In this document: one piece after another, positions 23,428-31,771 of the stretch
Position numbering within the stretch: position 1 is the stretch's first letter
How the letters are laid out: each line of letters starts with the position of its first letter
Assembly: GCF_000422465.1 (NCBI RefSeq)
Contig: NZ_KE383845.1
Coordinates: forward strand, 1 to 45,895
DNA from: Paenibacillus harenae DSM 16969
Lineage (GTDB): Bacteria > Bacillota > Bacilli > Paenibacillales > Paenibacillaceae
DNA length: 45,895 bases
Reading direction: 5' to 3'
The notes under the pieces: generated by a model
The model's input: only the letters and a program-made list of their open reading frames with translations
Told to the model about the DNA's origin: nothing
Database searches by the model: none
Translations under genes and position numbers: made by a program

Positions 23428-24120
23428 TTACCCCGCCTCTCCGCGAAGCACGTAGCCGGTTCCCCGCACCGTTTGAATAAGACGTTTCTTACCGCCTTCC
23501 TCAACTTTCTGCCGCAGCATCGCAATATAAACCTCAAGCACGTTGGACTCGCCGCTGAAGTCATAGCCCCATATTTTCTCCATAATCGCATCGCGCGTAA
23601 GCACCCGGCGCGGATTCTGCATGAACAGGAGCAGCAAATCGTACTCCTTAGACGTTAATTCAATCCGCTGTCCGGAACGGATCGCTTCACGGGCATCCAT
23701 ATCCAATATCAAATCTTCATAGATGATCTGATTGGCAGCCTGCTCGATCTTATCCGTTTTACGGCGCAGCAGCGCCCGGGCGCGCGCAAGCAGCTCTTCG
23801 AGGGCAAACGGCTTCACCAAATAATCGTCAGCGCCAAGATCAAGCCCCTTCACCCGGTCAATGACGTCATCCTTCGCCGTCAGCATCATAATCGGCACCG
23901 TGCTCCCGCTCTCCCGAACCCGCCGGCAAACCTCCCAGCCGTCTACCTGCGGCATCATCACATCGAGGATTAACAAATCCGGATCAGCCTTGAGCAATAC
24001 TTTTAGGCCTTCCATCCCGTTAGATGCCGTCGTCACTTCATACCCTTCAAAAGCTAAGCTTCTCCGCAGCAAAGAAATAATTTTCTCATCGTCATCCACC
24101 ACTACAATATGCTGTCTCAT
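23428..24120 (-). CDS. OmpR-type response regulator, partner of the adjacent kinase
   Basis: From the ATG at 24118-24120 the 230-aa protein begins MRQHIVVVDDDEKIISLLRR, with D53 in ILDVMMP, K in VKPFALEELLARARALLRR, and a winged helix ending VEEGGKKRLIQTVRGTGYVL. AAGGGGGA lies upstream. The longer frame begins inside the htrA terminator and is rejected. The kinase follows after 2 bp. The pair is preceded by htrA on the same strand with an intervening terminator, so read-through or an independent promoter is needed. Confidence 0.93.
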   Translation of the reverse strand: MRQHIVVVDDDEKIISLLRRSLAFEGYEVTTASNGMEGLKVLLKADPDLLILDVMMPQVDGWEVCRRVRESGSTVPIMMLTAKDDVIDRVKGLDLGADDYLVKPFALEELLARARALLRRKTDKIEQAANQIIYEDLILDMDAREAIRSGQRIELTSKEYDLLLLFMQNPRRVLTRDAIMEKIWGYDFSGESNVLEVYIAMLRQKVEEGGKKRLIQTVRGTGYVLRGEAG

Positions 24121-24145
24121 CCCTGGATCCCCCTTAATTGGCAAC

Positions 24146-24180
24146 AAAAAGCGCAGAGCATGCTGTCTCTCTGCGCTTTT
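24146..24180 (-). terminator. Terminator after htrA
   Basis: AAAAGCGCAGAG (24147-24158) pairs with CTCTGCGCTTTT (24169-24180). On the minus strand the stem is followed by TTTTTGTTG. It separates htrA from the response regulator. Confidence 0.85.
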
Positions 24181-24200
24181 CAATAAGCTCTATTACCGCG

Positions 24201-25871
24201 TTATCCTGCTGCGTTAAACGTATTCTTATCTCCGATAACTACGTCCAGGTTCATCTCCGTGCCTTTGCGGACGATGTTCAGCTGAATTTTATCGTCGACC
24301 TTTTTCTCCTGAATAGCAGCGATCAGAGCTTGCGTGTTCGAGTACTTTTTGCCGTCAATGCCCGTAATGACATCGAACTGCTGCAGTCCGCCCATATAAG
24401 CCGGCGAATTATAGTATACATTGCGGACGATGGAGCCTTCAACCTTATCCATGCCCAGCTGCTTCGCAATATCTTCGGTTACATCCTGAAGCTCGGCGCC
24501 GATGAACGGCGAGGCTGGCTTCGGAATGGCTTTATTGTTTTTCAGGTTTTCCAGCACTTCCTGAATCGTGCTTGTCGGAATCGCGAAGCCGATTCCCTGC
24601 GCTTGCGAGCTGACAGCCGTGTTGATGCCGACGACCTCGCCGTTCACATTCAGAAGCGGTCCGCCGGAATTGCCGGGGTTGATCGAAGCATCCGTCTGCA
24701 GCAAGTGTTCATAATTGCGTTCGCCTTGAGCGTCTTGGATGTCGATCGGACGTTCCTTCGCACTAAGCACGCCTACCGTAACGGTGTGGTCGAAGCCGTA
24801 AGGGTTCCCGATCGCAATGACCCAGTCACCGATTTCGATGCTGTCCGAACTGCCGAGCGGAAGCGTCGGAAATGCTTTCTCGCCGGTAATTTTGATTACG
24901 GCCAAATCCAGATCATAGCTGGAGCCGAGCAGCTCCGCCGTGAAAGGCTCCTCATAGCCTTGAACGATGACCTTAATTTGATCCGAGTCGCCGACAACAT
25001 GCTGATTGGTTAAAATGTAACCCGTCGACTCGAAGAAGAAGCCCGTTCCCATGCCGCTTTGCTGCATTTTTCCGTCTTGATTTTGTTCGGGCTGCGTCGT
25101 ACCCGGGTAATCGTCGCCGAAAAACTGGCGGAAGAACGGATCGTCCAGCATACTGCTGCCGCCCGAATTACGTTTTGCCGGATTGATGTAGGTTTCGATC
25201 TTCACGACTGCCGGACTTGCCGTCTCGAACAACTGGGCAATGTTATCCGGTCTTGCTGCAACCGTCGCAGCCGACGTGCCGCCGCCGGCCGAAGCCGTTG
25301 AACCGCTCGTACTTGTCGATTCCGTCTTAGCAGCCGCAGTCTGCTCGGCTCCCGTAAACCAATTCTGCATGTCAGCCGTGTACATAAGCCCGCCGACTAC
25401 CAGAACGCCTGCCAGGAAGGATAGAAATACGGCCCTGAATGACGTGCGGCGCGTCTCTCGTACCTGCCAAGTACCCTTGGCCGATTGCGCAGAGGGATTA
25501 AACGACCGGATTGGCGATTGCTGCGGTCTCCGGCCTTGTACTCCTTCCTCTTCCGCATTCGTCTGTCTATCGGACTCATCAGGTGAATCTGCCGATGTCA
25601 TCATGGATCCCGTTGTGCCGTACGGCTGATCTTGAATGATTTTTGGCTTATCCGGCGAACTTGATGGATTCACGCCTGAATGATCATCCTGCGAATTCGG
25701 TCTGAACGGTCCGTAAGAATAGTAATAGGATGGCTTCTGCGTTTGCTCTTGAGGCTCCGCCTCCGAGTCATGCCGCGAATGGGATTCGCTGCCCTCGTTT
25801 CCTCCGGCGCCCTGCTCCTCGTTCGGCTTGCCAAAAAAATCGTCGTACCCCTTTTTGTTTTGATCGTCCAT
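24201..25871 (-). CDS. htrA: HtrA/DegP-type membrane-anchored serine protease
   Basis: The 556-aa protein has an unusually long cytoplasmic tail of about 145 residues, rich in Asp, Glu, Ser, Pro and Gln, one membrane span (about 147-166), a Ser/Thr/Ala linker, the trypsin-like domain with H291 (LTNQHVVG), D322 (DLDLAVI) and S402 (NPGNSGGPLL), and a C-terminal PDZ domain (about 455-550; GSIVRNVYYNSPAYMGGLQ). The triad is intact. HtrA proteases degrade or refold misfolded proteins outside the membrane. AAGGAGGAGAACG precedes the ATG. A two-component pair follows on the same strand and may respond to the same stress. Which of the HtrA paralogues (HtrA, HtrB, YycK) it equals is not decidable here. 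Confidence 0.93.
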   Translation of the reverse strand: MDDQNKKGYDDFFGKPNEEQGAGGNEGSESHSRHDSEAEPQEQTQKPSYYYSYGPFRPNSQDDHSGVNPSSSPDKPKIIQDQPYGTTGSMMTSADSPDESDRQTNAEEEGVQGRRPQQSPIRSFNPSAQSAKGTWQVRETRRTSFRAVFLSFLAGVLVVGGLMYTADMQNWFTGAEQTAAAKTESTSTSGSTASAGGGTSAATVAARPDNIAQLFETASPAVVKIETYINPAKRNSGGSSMLDDPFFRQFFGDDYPGTTQPEQNQDGKMQQSGMGTGFFFESTGYILTNQHVVGDSDQIKVIVQGYEEPFTAELLGSSYDLDLAVIKITGEKAFPTLPLGSSDSIEIGDWVIAIGNPYGFDHTVTVGVLSAKERPIDIQDAQGERNYEHLLQTDASINPGNSGGPLLNVNGEVVGINTAVSSQAQGIGFAIPTSTIQEVLENLKNNKAIPKPASPFIGAELQDVTEDIAKQLGMDKVEGSIVRNVYYNSPAYMGGLQQFDVITGIDGKKYSNTQALIAAIQEKKVDDKIQLNIVRKGTEMNLDVVIGDKNTFNAAG

Positions 25872-26003
25872 TAACGTTCTCCTCCTTGAATCATATTCCG
25901 TAAGGCATTCGAAGAGCTCGCTATCGAATACTTGTTAGTTTATTTATTTCTATCATGCACATTCTACCTTAAAACAAACTTAAAAGGAATTTAAACAGAA
26001 ATA

Positions 26004-26041
26004 AAAAAAACATTCCAAGTGAATTTCTGGAACGTTTTTTT
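26004..26041. terminator. Terminator-like hairpin between yugN and htrA
   Basis: AAAAAAACATTCCA pairs with TGGAACGTTTTTTT with one mismatch. It lies downstream of the YugN gene and upstream of htrA. Confidence 0.7.
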
Positions 26042-26048
26042 ATCCAAT

Positions 26049-26091
26049 ATATAAGCCTTTATAAGTTTAGAACTTATGAATAGGCTTATAT
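26049..26091. repeat. 43-bp inverted repeat downstream of the YugN gene
   Basis: ATATAAGCC (26049-26057) pairs with GGCTTATAT (26083-26091), and inside it ATAAGTT (26061-26067) pairs with AACTTAT (26071-26077) around a 3-base loop. The arms are AT-rich with a small internal bulge. It sits next to the terminator-like hairpin at 26004. It could be a second terminator stem or a protein-binding palindrome. No ORF is seen in 25872-26163. Confidence 0.5.
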
Positions 26092-26163
26092 TTCTCCGCG
26101 ATACGGATGTGTCCTCTGACTAGGACTCCGATAGGCGTTTCCGCTTGTAAAAGGGAGTATATT

Positions 26164-26577
26164 TCAGTGTATAATCATGCGTTCCACTTCGTGAACGGCA
26201 TCCTTTGCCCGGTTCACCCAGCTGGGATCGATATGCGCGTCGGGATTGGACGGCGATTGGAATTGGTCAAATGTAGCGCCGAATACGCGGACGGAAGCCT
26301 CCGGATCATTGCCTTCCCGGTATTCGTGTTTCAGGACATACGGTTTGCCCATTCTGATTAACGCCTCATTGTCCGTGTCATCATTATCGATATGGCCGGT
26401 AATGACTTCGAACGGAATGCGCAGCCAGACCTTATGCGATTCGTCTAACGGTTTGTCGAAGGAGCCGCGGTCGTAATCCCAATTCCCGCCCAAGGCGAAT
26501 TGATGCTGCTCAAGAATATCCTTCACTTCTAAAAAATGCTGCTCACGTGACTCAATCACGGATGAGATTGGAATCAT
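26164..26577 (-). CDS. YugN-like family protein
   Basis: The 137-aa protein begins MIPISSVIESREQHFLEVKDILEQHQFALGGNWDYDRGSFD and has LRIPFEVITGHIDNDDTD and MGKPYVLKHEYREG, the pattern of the YugN family of small Bacillales proteins whose function is unknown. There is no signal peptide or membrane span. The ATG is preceded by AGGAGTAACCGCC. It stands alone between liaR and htrA on the minus strand. Confidence 0.85.
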   Translation of the reverse strand: MIPISSVIESREQHFLEVKDILEQHQFALGGNWDYDRGSFDKPLDESHKVWLRIPFEVITGHIDNDDTDNEALIRMGKPYVLKHEYREGNDPEASVRVFGATFDQFQSPSNPDAHIDPSWVNRAKDAVHEVERMIIH

Positions 26578-26649
26578 GGCGGTTACTCCTTTACGCTTGC
26601 TTGTTAACTGACTGACAGCTAAAAGGTAGTATACCCGCCATAGAATGGA

Positions 26650-27324
26650 TTATGTGCGGTTGGCCCAGCCTTTGCGGTGAGCCAGCACGGCAAGCTGCGT
26701 ACGATCCTCCAGCTCGCATTTCATAAGCAGGTTGCTTACATGAGTTTTGACCGTTTTTACGCTGATATGAAGCTCTTCGGCAATTTCCTTGTTCGATTGT
26801 CCGTCGGCGATGAGCAGGAGCACTTCCTTCTCCCGCTCCGTCAAGCCCTCGTCGCCCGATTGGGCCGTACGCTGCCTCAGACCCCGAGTCAATGCCTGCG
26901 ACACGTCCGCCGTCATGACAGGCATGCCTTTGAAAGCCCCGCTGATCGCATAAATCAGCTCTTCCGCCGAAACGGTTTTTAGCACATAGCTGACGGCTCC
27001 CGCTTCGATGGCTCCGTATACCTTGTCATCCTCAAGAAAGCTTGTGAGCATCACGATTTTCATATCCGGATATTTCGCCATGACGGCCCTCGTCGCATCG
27101 ATCCCGTTCATGCCCGGCATCATGAGATCCATTAAAATAATTTGAGGACGATTTTCTTCCGGGCATGAGCTCAAGTAATCCAACGCTTCCTGACCGTCGC
27201 CCGCTTCCGCTATCACGTGCAGCTTCGGCTCCAGCATCAGATACGTCCGTAAGCCTGTTCGTACCATATCGTGATCATCAACGATCATGATCTTTATCGC
27301 ATTCGTTCCATTAGGTTCGCTCAT
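26650..27324 (-). CDS. liaR: LiaR-type response regulator (NarL/LuxR family)
   Basis: The 224-aa protein has an NarL-type receiver (IMIVDDHDMVRTGLRTYL, phospho-acceptor D66 in ILMDLMMPGMNGI, K in VLKTVSAEEL) and a LuxR helix-turn-helix (LTEREKEVLLLIADGQSNKEIAEELHISVKTVKTHV). It overlaps liaS by 4 bp (ATGA) and is last in the liaF-liaS-liaR order. LiaR is activated by cell-wall stress and in other Firmicutes drives liaIH or its own operon; no liaIH genes are visible here, so autoregulation or distant targets are likely. Confidence 0.93.
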   Translation of the reverse strand: MSEPNGTNAIKIMIVDDHDMVRTGLRTYLMLEPKLHVIAEAGDGQEALDYLSSCPEENRPQIILMDLMMPGMNGIDATRAVMAKYPDMKIVMLTSFLEDDKVYGAIEAGAVSYVLKTVSAEELIYAISGAFKGMPVMTADVSQALTRGLRQRTAQSGDEGLTEREKEVLLLIADGQSNKEIAEELHISVKTVKTHVSNLLMKCELEDRTQLAVLAHRKGWANRT

Positions 27325-28355
27325 AGCGCCTGCTCTCCCCGCAACATTTTTGGTATCGTTACCTTCACTCTTGTCCCGCTTCCGGGCTTGCTTAAAATTT
27401 CCGCAGACCCGCCGAGCTTCTGCGCGCGCTCCTGCATCGTCGAAAGACCGTAGGAGCCCCGCTTCACCTCATCCGCTTTAAAGCCCGCGCCGTCATCCTG
27501 CAAAATCATAACGACCTGCCGTTCATTATCGGATAACGTCAGCGTGCAGCCTTTCGCTTTGGAATGCTTAACGATGTTCGCCATCGCTTCCTGCGCAATA
27601 AGAAAGAGCTGAAGCTCCTTCGCCTCGGTCAAACGCTCCTTCAACCGCCATTCCAGCTCGCCCTGAAGGTTGTTCTGGCGGCAATAGTCGGGAAACCATT
27701 TGTCTAAGGCCTCATATAAGGTTCGGCCTTCCAGTTCCATCGGCCTTAACTGCGCAATGAAATTCCGCATCTGCTTTTGCGCCAAATTCGACATGCTCAC
27801 AAGCTGCTCCAGCACCGCATCGGCGCGTTCCCGGTCAACCTGCTGCAGCTTGGGAAGCGAGGAGGCGCACATATGAATCGCGAACAGCTGCTGGCTGACG
27901 GTGTCATGCAAATCTCTCGCGAGCCTTTTGCGCTCCTCCAATACCGCCGCCTCGTTCGAGGCCGATTCCGTCATGACATACTCCTCGCCCCGCATTTGCA
28001 GCCATTTCATCTTCTCTTCCATCTGCTCGGCAAGCTCATTGAACTCGCGGTACACCTCGTTGAAAGAATTATGTCCGCCTTCCGTAATCCTGACGCCATA
28101 ATTGCCGTTAGCCGCTTGCTTTAGCGACAAGTGCAGCGTATCGATTCGGCGGCCGATCCGCTGCGCAGCCCAATAGCCGAAGCCTGCGCTCACAAGCAGG
28201 AAGACGGAGGCGGCCCACAGGCGCACTTCCGTCTGTCTCACTTCATTCACGAGTCCCAGCCAAGCCGCCCCCGCGAGTACGAGAGAGAAAACGGATGCTG
28301 CGACGAACATGCCGATCAGTTCCCATTTCCCGCTCCTTAAGAAACGGACCATCAT
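27321..28355 (-). CDS. liaS: LiaS-type sensor histidine kinase
   Basis: The 344-aa kinase has two closely spaced membrane spans in the first 65 residues (GMFVAASVFSLVLAGAAWLG and LWAASVFLLVSAGFGYWAA) with almost no outside loop, so it belongs to the intramembrane-sensing class. A HAMP-like segment follows, then HisKA_3 with the acceptor His in RKRLARDLHDTVSQQLFA and a HATPase with DDGAGF and GSYGLSTMQERA. It senses lipid-II cycle antibiotics in relatives and is held off by LiaF. It starts 4 bp after the liaF stop and overlaps liaR by 4 bp. Confidence 0.92.
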   Translation of the reverse strand: MMVRFLRSGKWELIGMFVAASVFSLVLAGAAWLGLVNEVRQTEVRLWAASVFLLVSAGFGYWAAQRIGRRIDTLHLSLKQAANGNYGVRITEGGHNSFNEVYREFNELAEQMEEKMKWLQMRGEEYVMTESASNEAAVLEERKRLARDLHDTVSQQLFAIHMCASSLPKLQQVDRERADAVLEQLVSMSNLAQKQMRNFIAQLRPMELEGRTLYEALDKWFPDYCRQNNLQGELEWRLKERLTEAKELQLFLIAQEAMANIVKHSKAKGCTLTLSDNERQVVMILQDDGAGFKADEVKRGSYGLSTMQERAQKLGGSAEILSKPGSGTRVKVTIPKMLRGEQAL

Positions 28356-28361
28356 CGCGGA

Positions 28362-29354
28362 TCACCCTACCTTCGTCACGCGAACATCGCCGATAAACGT
28401 GCTGACGACGAGCTTGATTCTTTTGTCGGATTCGCTATAAAACGGCGATTGGATATTGATGTTGTTGAACATCCCGCCTTCCTTGCGGTCCAATACCTTT
28501 ACGTCTCCCATAAAAGCGCTTGAGATCACCTGGACGGCGACATCAAAATCATTTGGAACATATACCTTCACGTCTCCGATAAAAGAAGAGATACAAATCT
28601 TCGTCTCTCCGGGCGCAACCTGCGCCTTCGTCAAATCGAGAACGGTATCGCCGATAAAGTGCGAAACATTCAGCGGCTTCAATTCCCAATAATCGTGGCC
28701 GATATGGATGTCGCCGATAAACCCGGAGCGCGTCTGTGCTTTCGGATCGCTGTGATTCCACCACTCGACATGCTCTTTGTGATGATGCTTCCATTCATGG
28801 GAGTTTTTCTTTGAGGAAGGAATTTCCTCATAAGGGTCGCCTTTGGCGTAATTTTGTTTCTCCTCTTGTCCGTTTGCCCCCAGCGGCTCTTTGGCCAAAG
28901 AGACCGGTTCCTTCGTCGGATCCGGATGCAGCGGGGGAGCAGGCGGCACAGACGGCTGGTCCTGATACGGCCGGTACGATTTCCATTCCTCCGAAGGCGG
29001 GCGGTTTCGCCGTGATTTCGGGCGCCATATCAGATTGATGCCGACTAGAATGACGATAACCGGCCACACATAAGGAATGATATCGCCGATCGACCATGCA
29101 AACCATTCCAGATTCCGTCCCAAGAAGACAAATCCGATGAGGATGACCACAGCCCCCCACCAGCCTGAGCCGGCACCGTGCGAACGATTGGTCAGCAGGC
29201 CCCTTATGCCGACAACAATAAGAATGACGGGCCAATAGGTGGAAAACATATCACCAATGTCAAAGGTCACATGACCCGTTTGCCGCAGCAAAAAGATAAC
29301 GCCGACTGAAATGATTATTAATCCGGTAAATAACCGGCTTGCGAAATTGTTCAA
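28362..29354 (-). CDS. liaF: LiaF-type cell-wall stress sensor/inhibitor
   Basis: LiaF keeps LiaRS inactive in the absence of cell-wall damage. The TTG at 29352-29354 is chosen because AAGGAG lies 9 bp upstream and the protein then begins LNNFASRLFTGLIIISVGVIFLLRQTGH. There are about four membrane spans in the first 110 residues, a long Pro/Lys/His-rich linker (about 112-205), and a C-terminal beta domain with five short repeats of the type FIGD (SGFIGD, SHFIGD, SSFIGD, SAFMGD, STFIGD), the hallmark of the LiaF/VraT C-terminal domain. It heads the operon; a TATACT hexamer lies about 40 bp upstream. Confidence 0.92.
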   Translation of the reverse strand: MNNFASRLFTGLIIISVGVIFLLRQTGHVTFDIGDMFSTYWPVILIVVGIRGLLTNRSHGAGSGWWGAVVILIGFVFLGRNLEWFAWSIGDIIPYVWPVIVILVGINLIWRPKSRRNRPPSEEWKSYRPYQDQPSVPPAPPLHPDPTKEPVSLAKEPLGANGQEEKQNYAKGDPYEEIPSSKKNSHEWKHHHKEHVEWWNHSDPKAQTRSGFIGDIHIGHDYWELKPLNVSHFIGDTVLDLTKAQVAPGETKICISSFIGDVKVYVPNDFDVAVQVISSAFMGDVKVLDRKEGGMFNNINIQSPFYSESDKRIKLVVSTFIGDVRVTKVG

Positions 29355-29500
29355 GCAGCCCAGCTCCTTATAGTTCCATCGAAGTTTGATAGCTTTAGTA
29401 TAACGGATAGCACCGGTCAGCAAACAGGTACGGCCGATTGAAATCGCAATCCGTCTCTAGACTGAGCTTTTGGTTGATTATATCCAATTAAAACCTTACA

Positions 29501-29517
29501 TGTCATGAAACATTACG
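29501..29517 (+). promoter_or_regulatory. GlnR/TnrA box upstream of the ammonium transporter
   Basis: TGTCATGAAACATTACG fits TGTNA-N7-TNACA at all but the last base. Its centre is about 52 bp upstream of the predicted start of transcription, the usual position for TnrA activation, and 8 bp upstream of the -35. Confidence 0.75.
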
Positions 29518-29524
29518 TAAATCG

Positions 29525-29554
29525 TTGACATAGTTAACTTCGTCTCTTTATAAT
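29525..29554 (+). promoter_or_regulatory. Sigma-A promoter of the ammonium transporter
   Basis: Perfect TTGACA (29525-29530) and TATAAT (29549-29554) with an 18-bp spacer, 62 bp upstream of the ATG. Confidence 0.9.
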
Positions 29555-29616
29555 GATGAACGGATTAGAATCAGAGATAAATCATACGCAGCACTAAGTG
29601 AACGGGAGATGAAGAA

Positions 29617-30912
29617 ATGGACGTTTTAGAACTGTCGAAAGGACTTGACACGATCTGGGTCGTTTTGACAGCAGCGATGATCCTGCTAATGGAAGGCGGA
29701 TTCGCCTTGCTCGAGGCAGGCTTCGTCCGACAGAAAAATGCGGTCAGCATCATTATGAAGGTATTCGTCGATATCGCCTTCGGCGCGCTTGTTTTTTATT
29801 TTTTCGGATTCGCTTTCATGTATGGACAGGATGCCGGCGGCTTGATCGGCACAACCGGCTTTCTTATTAATGGCGACTTGTCTCATATAGAATTAAATAT
29901 TACGCACGAAACCTATTGGTTATTCCAGTGCGCATTCGTTATAGCCGTCATCTCCATCGTATCCGGAGCGGTTGCCGAGCGCATTAACTTTAGAGCTTAT
30001 ATTTTGCTGACGATCGCAATGACCGGCATCATTTATCCGCTTGCGGGCCATTGGGTTTGGTCAGGCAGCGGCTTCATCGGAAAACTCGGCATGATCGACT
30101 TTGCTGGCTCCGCCGTTATTCATGCATTAGGCGGATTTTCCGCGCTTGCCGCCGCTATCTTCATCGGTCCGAGAATCGGTAAATTCAGCGCTGACGGCAA
30201 AGTTAATATCGTACCGCCCTCCAATTTGCCCTTAGCGTCCGTCGGAGCGTTTATACTTTGGTTTGGCTGGTTCGGCTTCAACGCGGGAAGTACGTTAAGC
30301 GCAACGAACGGGGCAATCGGCCATATCGCGATTACGACGATGCTGTCCGCGGCCTCCGGCGGCGCGACCTGCATACTGTTCACGATGTTCCGTTACCGGA
30401 AGGCCGATCCGCCGATGGTCATTAACGGCTCGCTTGCAGGCCTGGTCGGTATTACGGCCGGCTGCGCCTTCGTATCCGATGGGGCTGCAATCGGAATCGG
30501 AGCCGTATCCGGCATCGCCATGGTGCTGGTCACCGAATGGCTGGAAAGCAAGCAAATCGACGATCCCGTGGGGGCATTTGCCGTACACGGCGTCAGCGGC
30601 AGCATCGGAACGCTTGCCGTCGGCTTGTTCGCGCTGCCTGAGCTGTCGGAAGGCGTCGGCAAAGGCTATTACGGATTGTTCTATGGCGGCGGCTGGAATC
30701 TCCTAGGCGTTCAAGCGCTTGGTCTCGTCATCGTATCCTTATGGGGGTTCACTTTAACATGGGGCGTCCTATGGCTTGTCCGCAAAATAATGCCTGTCCG
30801 CGTCTCCAAGGATGAGGAACTTGTCGGACTGGATGTCGGCATACACGGCGTTCCCGCTTACAGCCAGGAGCATGATTTCCTTGATATTGAACGTTTAAGA
30901 AACAGCAAATGA
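29617..30912 (+). CDS. amtB: Ammonium transporter
   Basis: The 431-aa protein has about 11 membrane spans and Amt family motifs: ILLMEGGFALLEAGFVRQKN, YWLFQCAFVIAVISIVSGAVAERI, HWVWSGSGFI, DFAGSAVIHALGGFSALAAA, LWFGWFGFNAGST, and GAFAVHGVSGSIGTLAVGLF with the conserved pore histidine pair at AVIHALGG and AVHGVSG. It imports ammonium when nitrogen is scarce. GGGAGATGAAG precedes the ATG. A terminator follows, and no glnK/PII gene is linked. A GlnR/TnrA box and a consensus promoter upstream tie it to the nitrogen response shared with glnA. Confidence 0.95.
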   Translation: MDVLELSKGLDTIWVVLTAAMILLMEGGFALLEAGFVRQKNAVSIIMKVFVDIAFGALVFYFFGFAFMYGQDAGGLIGTTGFLINGDLSHIELNITHETYWLFQCAFVIAVISIVSGAVAERINFRAYILLTIAMTGIIYPLAGHWVWSGSGFIGKLGMIDFAGSAVIHALGGFSALAAAIFIGPRIGKFSADGKVNIVPPSNLPLASVGAFILWFGWFGFNAGSTLSATNGAIGHIAITTMLSAASGGATCILFTMFRYRKADPPMVINGSLAGLVGITAGCAFVSDGAAIGIGAVSGIAMVLVTEWLESKQIDDPVGAFAVHGVSGSIGTLAVGLFALPELSEGVGKGYYGLFYGGGWNLLGVQALGLVIVSLWGFTLTWGVLWLVRKIMPVRVSKDEELVGLDVGIHGVPAYSQEHDFLDIERLRNSK

Positions 30913-30941
30913 GAAGCTTTCACATTCCATAGGTTAAACAA

Positions 30942-30978
30942 AATAACCGTCTGAGCATCTAATGCCCGGACGGTTATT
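30942..30978. terminator. Bidirectional terminator after amtB
   Basis: AATAACCGTC (30942-30951) pairs with GACGGTTATT (30969-30978), flanked by A-rich and T-rich sequence. It separates amtB from the convergent gene ending at 30993. Confidence 0.85.
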
Positions 30979-30992
30979 ATCGTTCACTGTCA

Positions 30993-31376
30993 TTATTCGT
31001 TCATTTCGCTTGCCAGCTCATAAGAAACGGATACGATATCCGTCGGAGCCGAGCCGTTCTGAATCGAACGGGCTTTCTCGATTTCGAGGCGGAGCGCCCG
31101 AACCTTCTCCATCGGCTTTCTTACGAAATGGATATATTCAACGGCCAGATGATGGTCGGGCTTCTTTCCTGTCAGTATCCTTCTTAATGTAGACATGGAC
31201 TGGTAAGCGCGCTCTTCCATTAACCTGCGTTTCTCATAACGCTCTACCATCTGTTCAATTTCGGCAATTTCCTGCTCTTTCTTGGTTACATAAGCATCTA
31301 TAAACGGAAAAACTTCTCCCGCCTTACGGTGCTGGGCAGGAATAGTAAAGCCAGTATGAATGATTGGATCTGTCAT
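30993..31376 (-). CDS. Unrecognised 127-aa coiled-coil protein
   Basis: I do not recognise this protein. Residues 25-65 form a charged helix with heptad-like spacing (VTKKEQEIAEIEQMVERYEKRRLMEE), followed by a basic patch (LRRILTGKKPDHHLAVEYIHFVRKPMEKVRALRLEIEKARS) and an acidic tail. The N-terminus (MTDPIIHTGFTIPAQHRKAGEVFPF) is conserved-looking but carries no motif I know. There is no signal or membrane span. The ATG follows AGGTGAT by 6 bp. It lies between amtB and the SASP gene, each with its own terminator, so context says little. Confidence 0.7.
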   Translation of the reverse strand: MTDPIIHTGFTIPAQHRKAGEVFPFIDAYVTKKEQEIAEIEQMVERYEKRRLMEERAYQSMSTLRRILTGKKPDHHLAVEYIHFVRKPMEKVRALRLEIEKARSIQNGSAPTDIVSVSYELASEMNE

Positions 31377-31503
31377 GAGAAATCACCTGTCTTGTCATGT
31401 TATTATTACTTACATATGTAATCATACAACATACAAGGAAGGTTGAAAACTATTTTTTTATGGATGCTTTTTCCCGATTCCTCTCCTGTTTCGGCTAAGA
31501 AAA

Positions 31504-31524
31504 GAGGAACCGCCAGGGTTCCTC
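31504..31524 (-). terminator. Terminator after the gamma-SASP gene
   Basis: GAGGAACC (31504-31511) pairs with GGTTCCTC (31517-31524); the minus-strand transcript continues TTTTCTTAG. It lies 34 bp after the SASP stop. Confidence 0.8.
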
Positions 31525-31558
31525 ATGGATTTAATCGTATTTCGACAAAATTTCTTGT

Positions 31559-31708
31559 TTACTTTTCCGCTTTTTGCTGAGCCGCATTAGCTGCTTGTTT
31601 ACCGGCAGCAGCGTTATTTTGGTTGAATTCTTCAGCGAATTCCGCATTGAATTGTTGATTGTTTGCTGCGGCATTGTTGTTGTTGTTGTTTTGTTTGTTT
31701 TTAGCCAT
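31559..31708 (-). CDS. Gamma-type small acid-soluble spore protein, short form
   Basis: The 49-aa product begins AKNKQNNNNNN, contains QQFNAEFAEEFNQNNAAAG in the middle, and ends in an Ala/Gln/Lys-rich tail. The FxxEFAxEFN-like core and the Asn/Gln/Ala-rich composition match gamma-type SASPs (SspE class), which store amino acids in spores and lack DNA binding. It has one core copy, where B. subtilis SspE has two. GGGGAGGTG lies 7 bp before the ATG, and a terminator follows. The six consecutive Asn codons (AAC/AAT) form a triplet microsatellite at 31674-31691. It is too short for many gene finders. Confidence 0.82.
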   Translation of the reverse strand: MAKNKQNNNNNNAAANNQQFNAEFAEEFNQNNAAAGKQAANAAQQKAEK

Positions 31709-31771
31709 CGTATTCACCTCCCCGTGTTCATTGATTAGTATGGCATTCGGTCCATTTATTATACGGGCGGT

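Noticed and set aside
24138..25013. 291-aa plus-strand frame opposite htrA
   Set aside because: The htrA frame carries the protease triad; the antisense frame shows no start signal.
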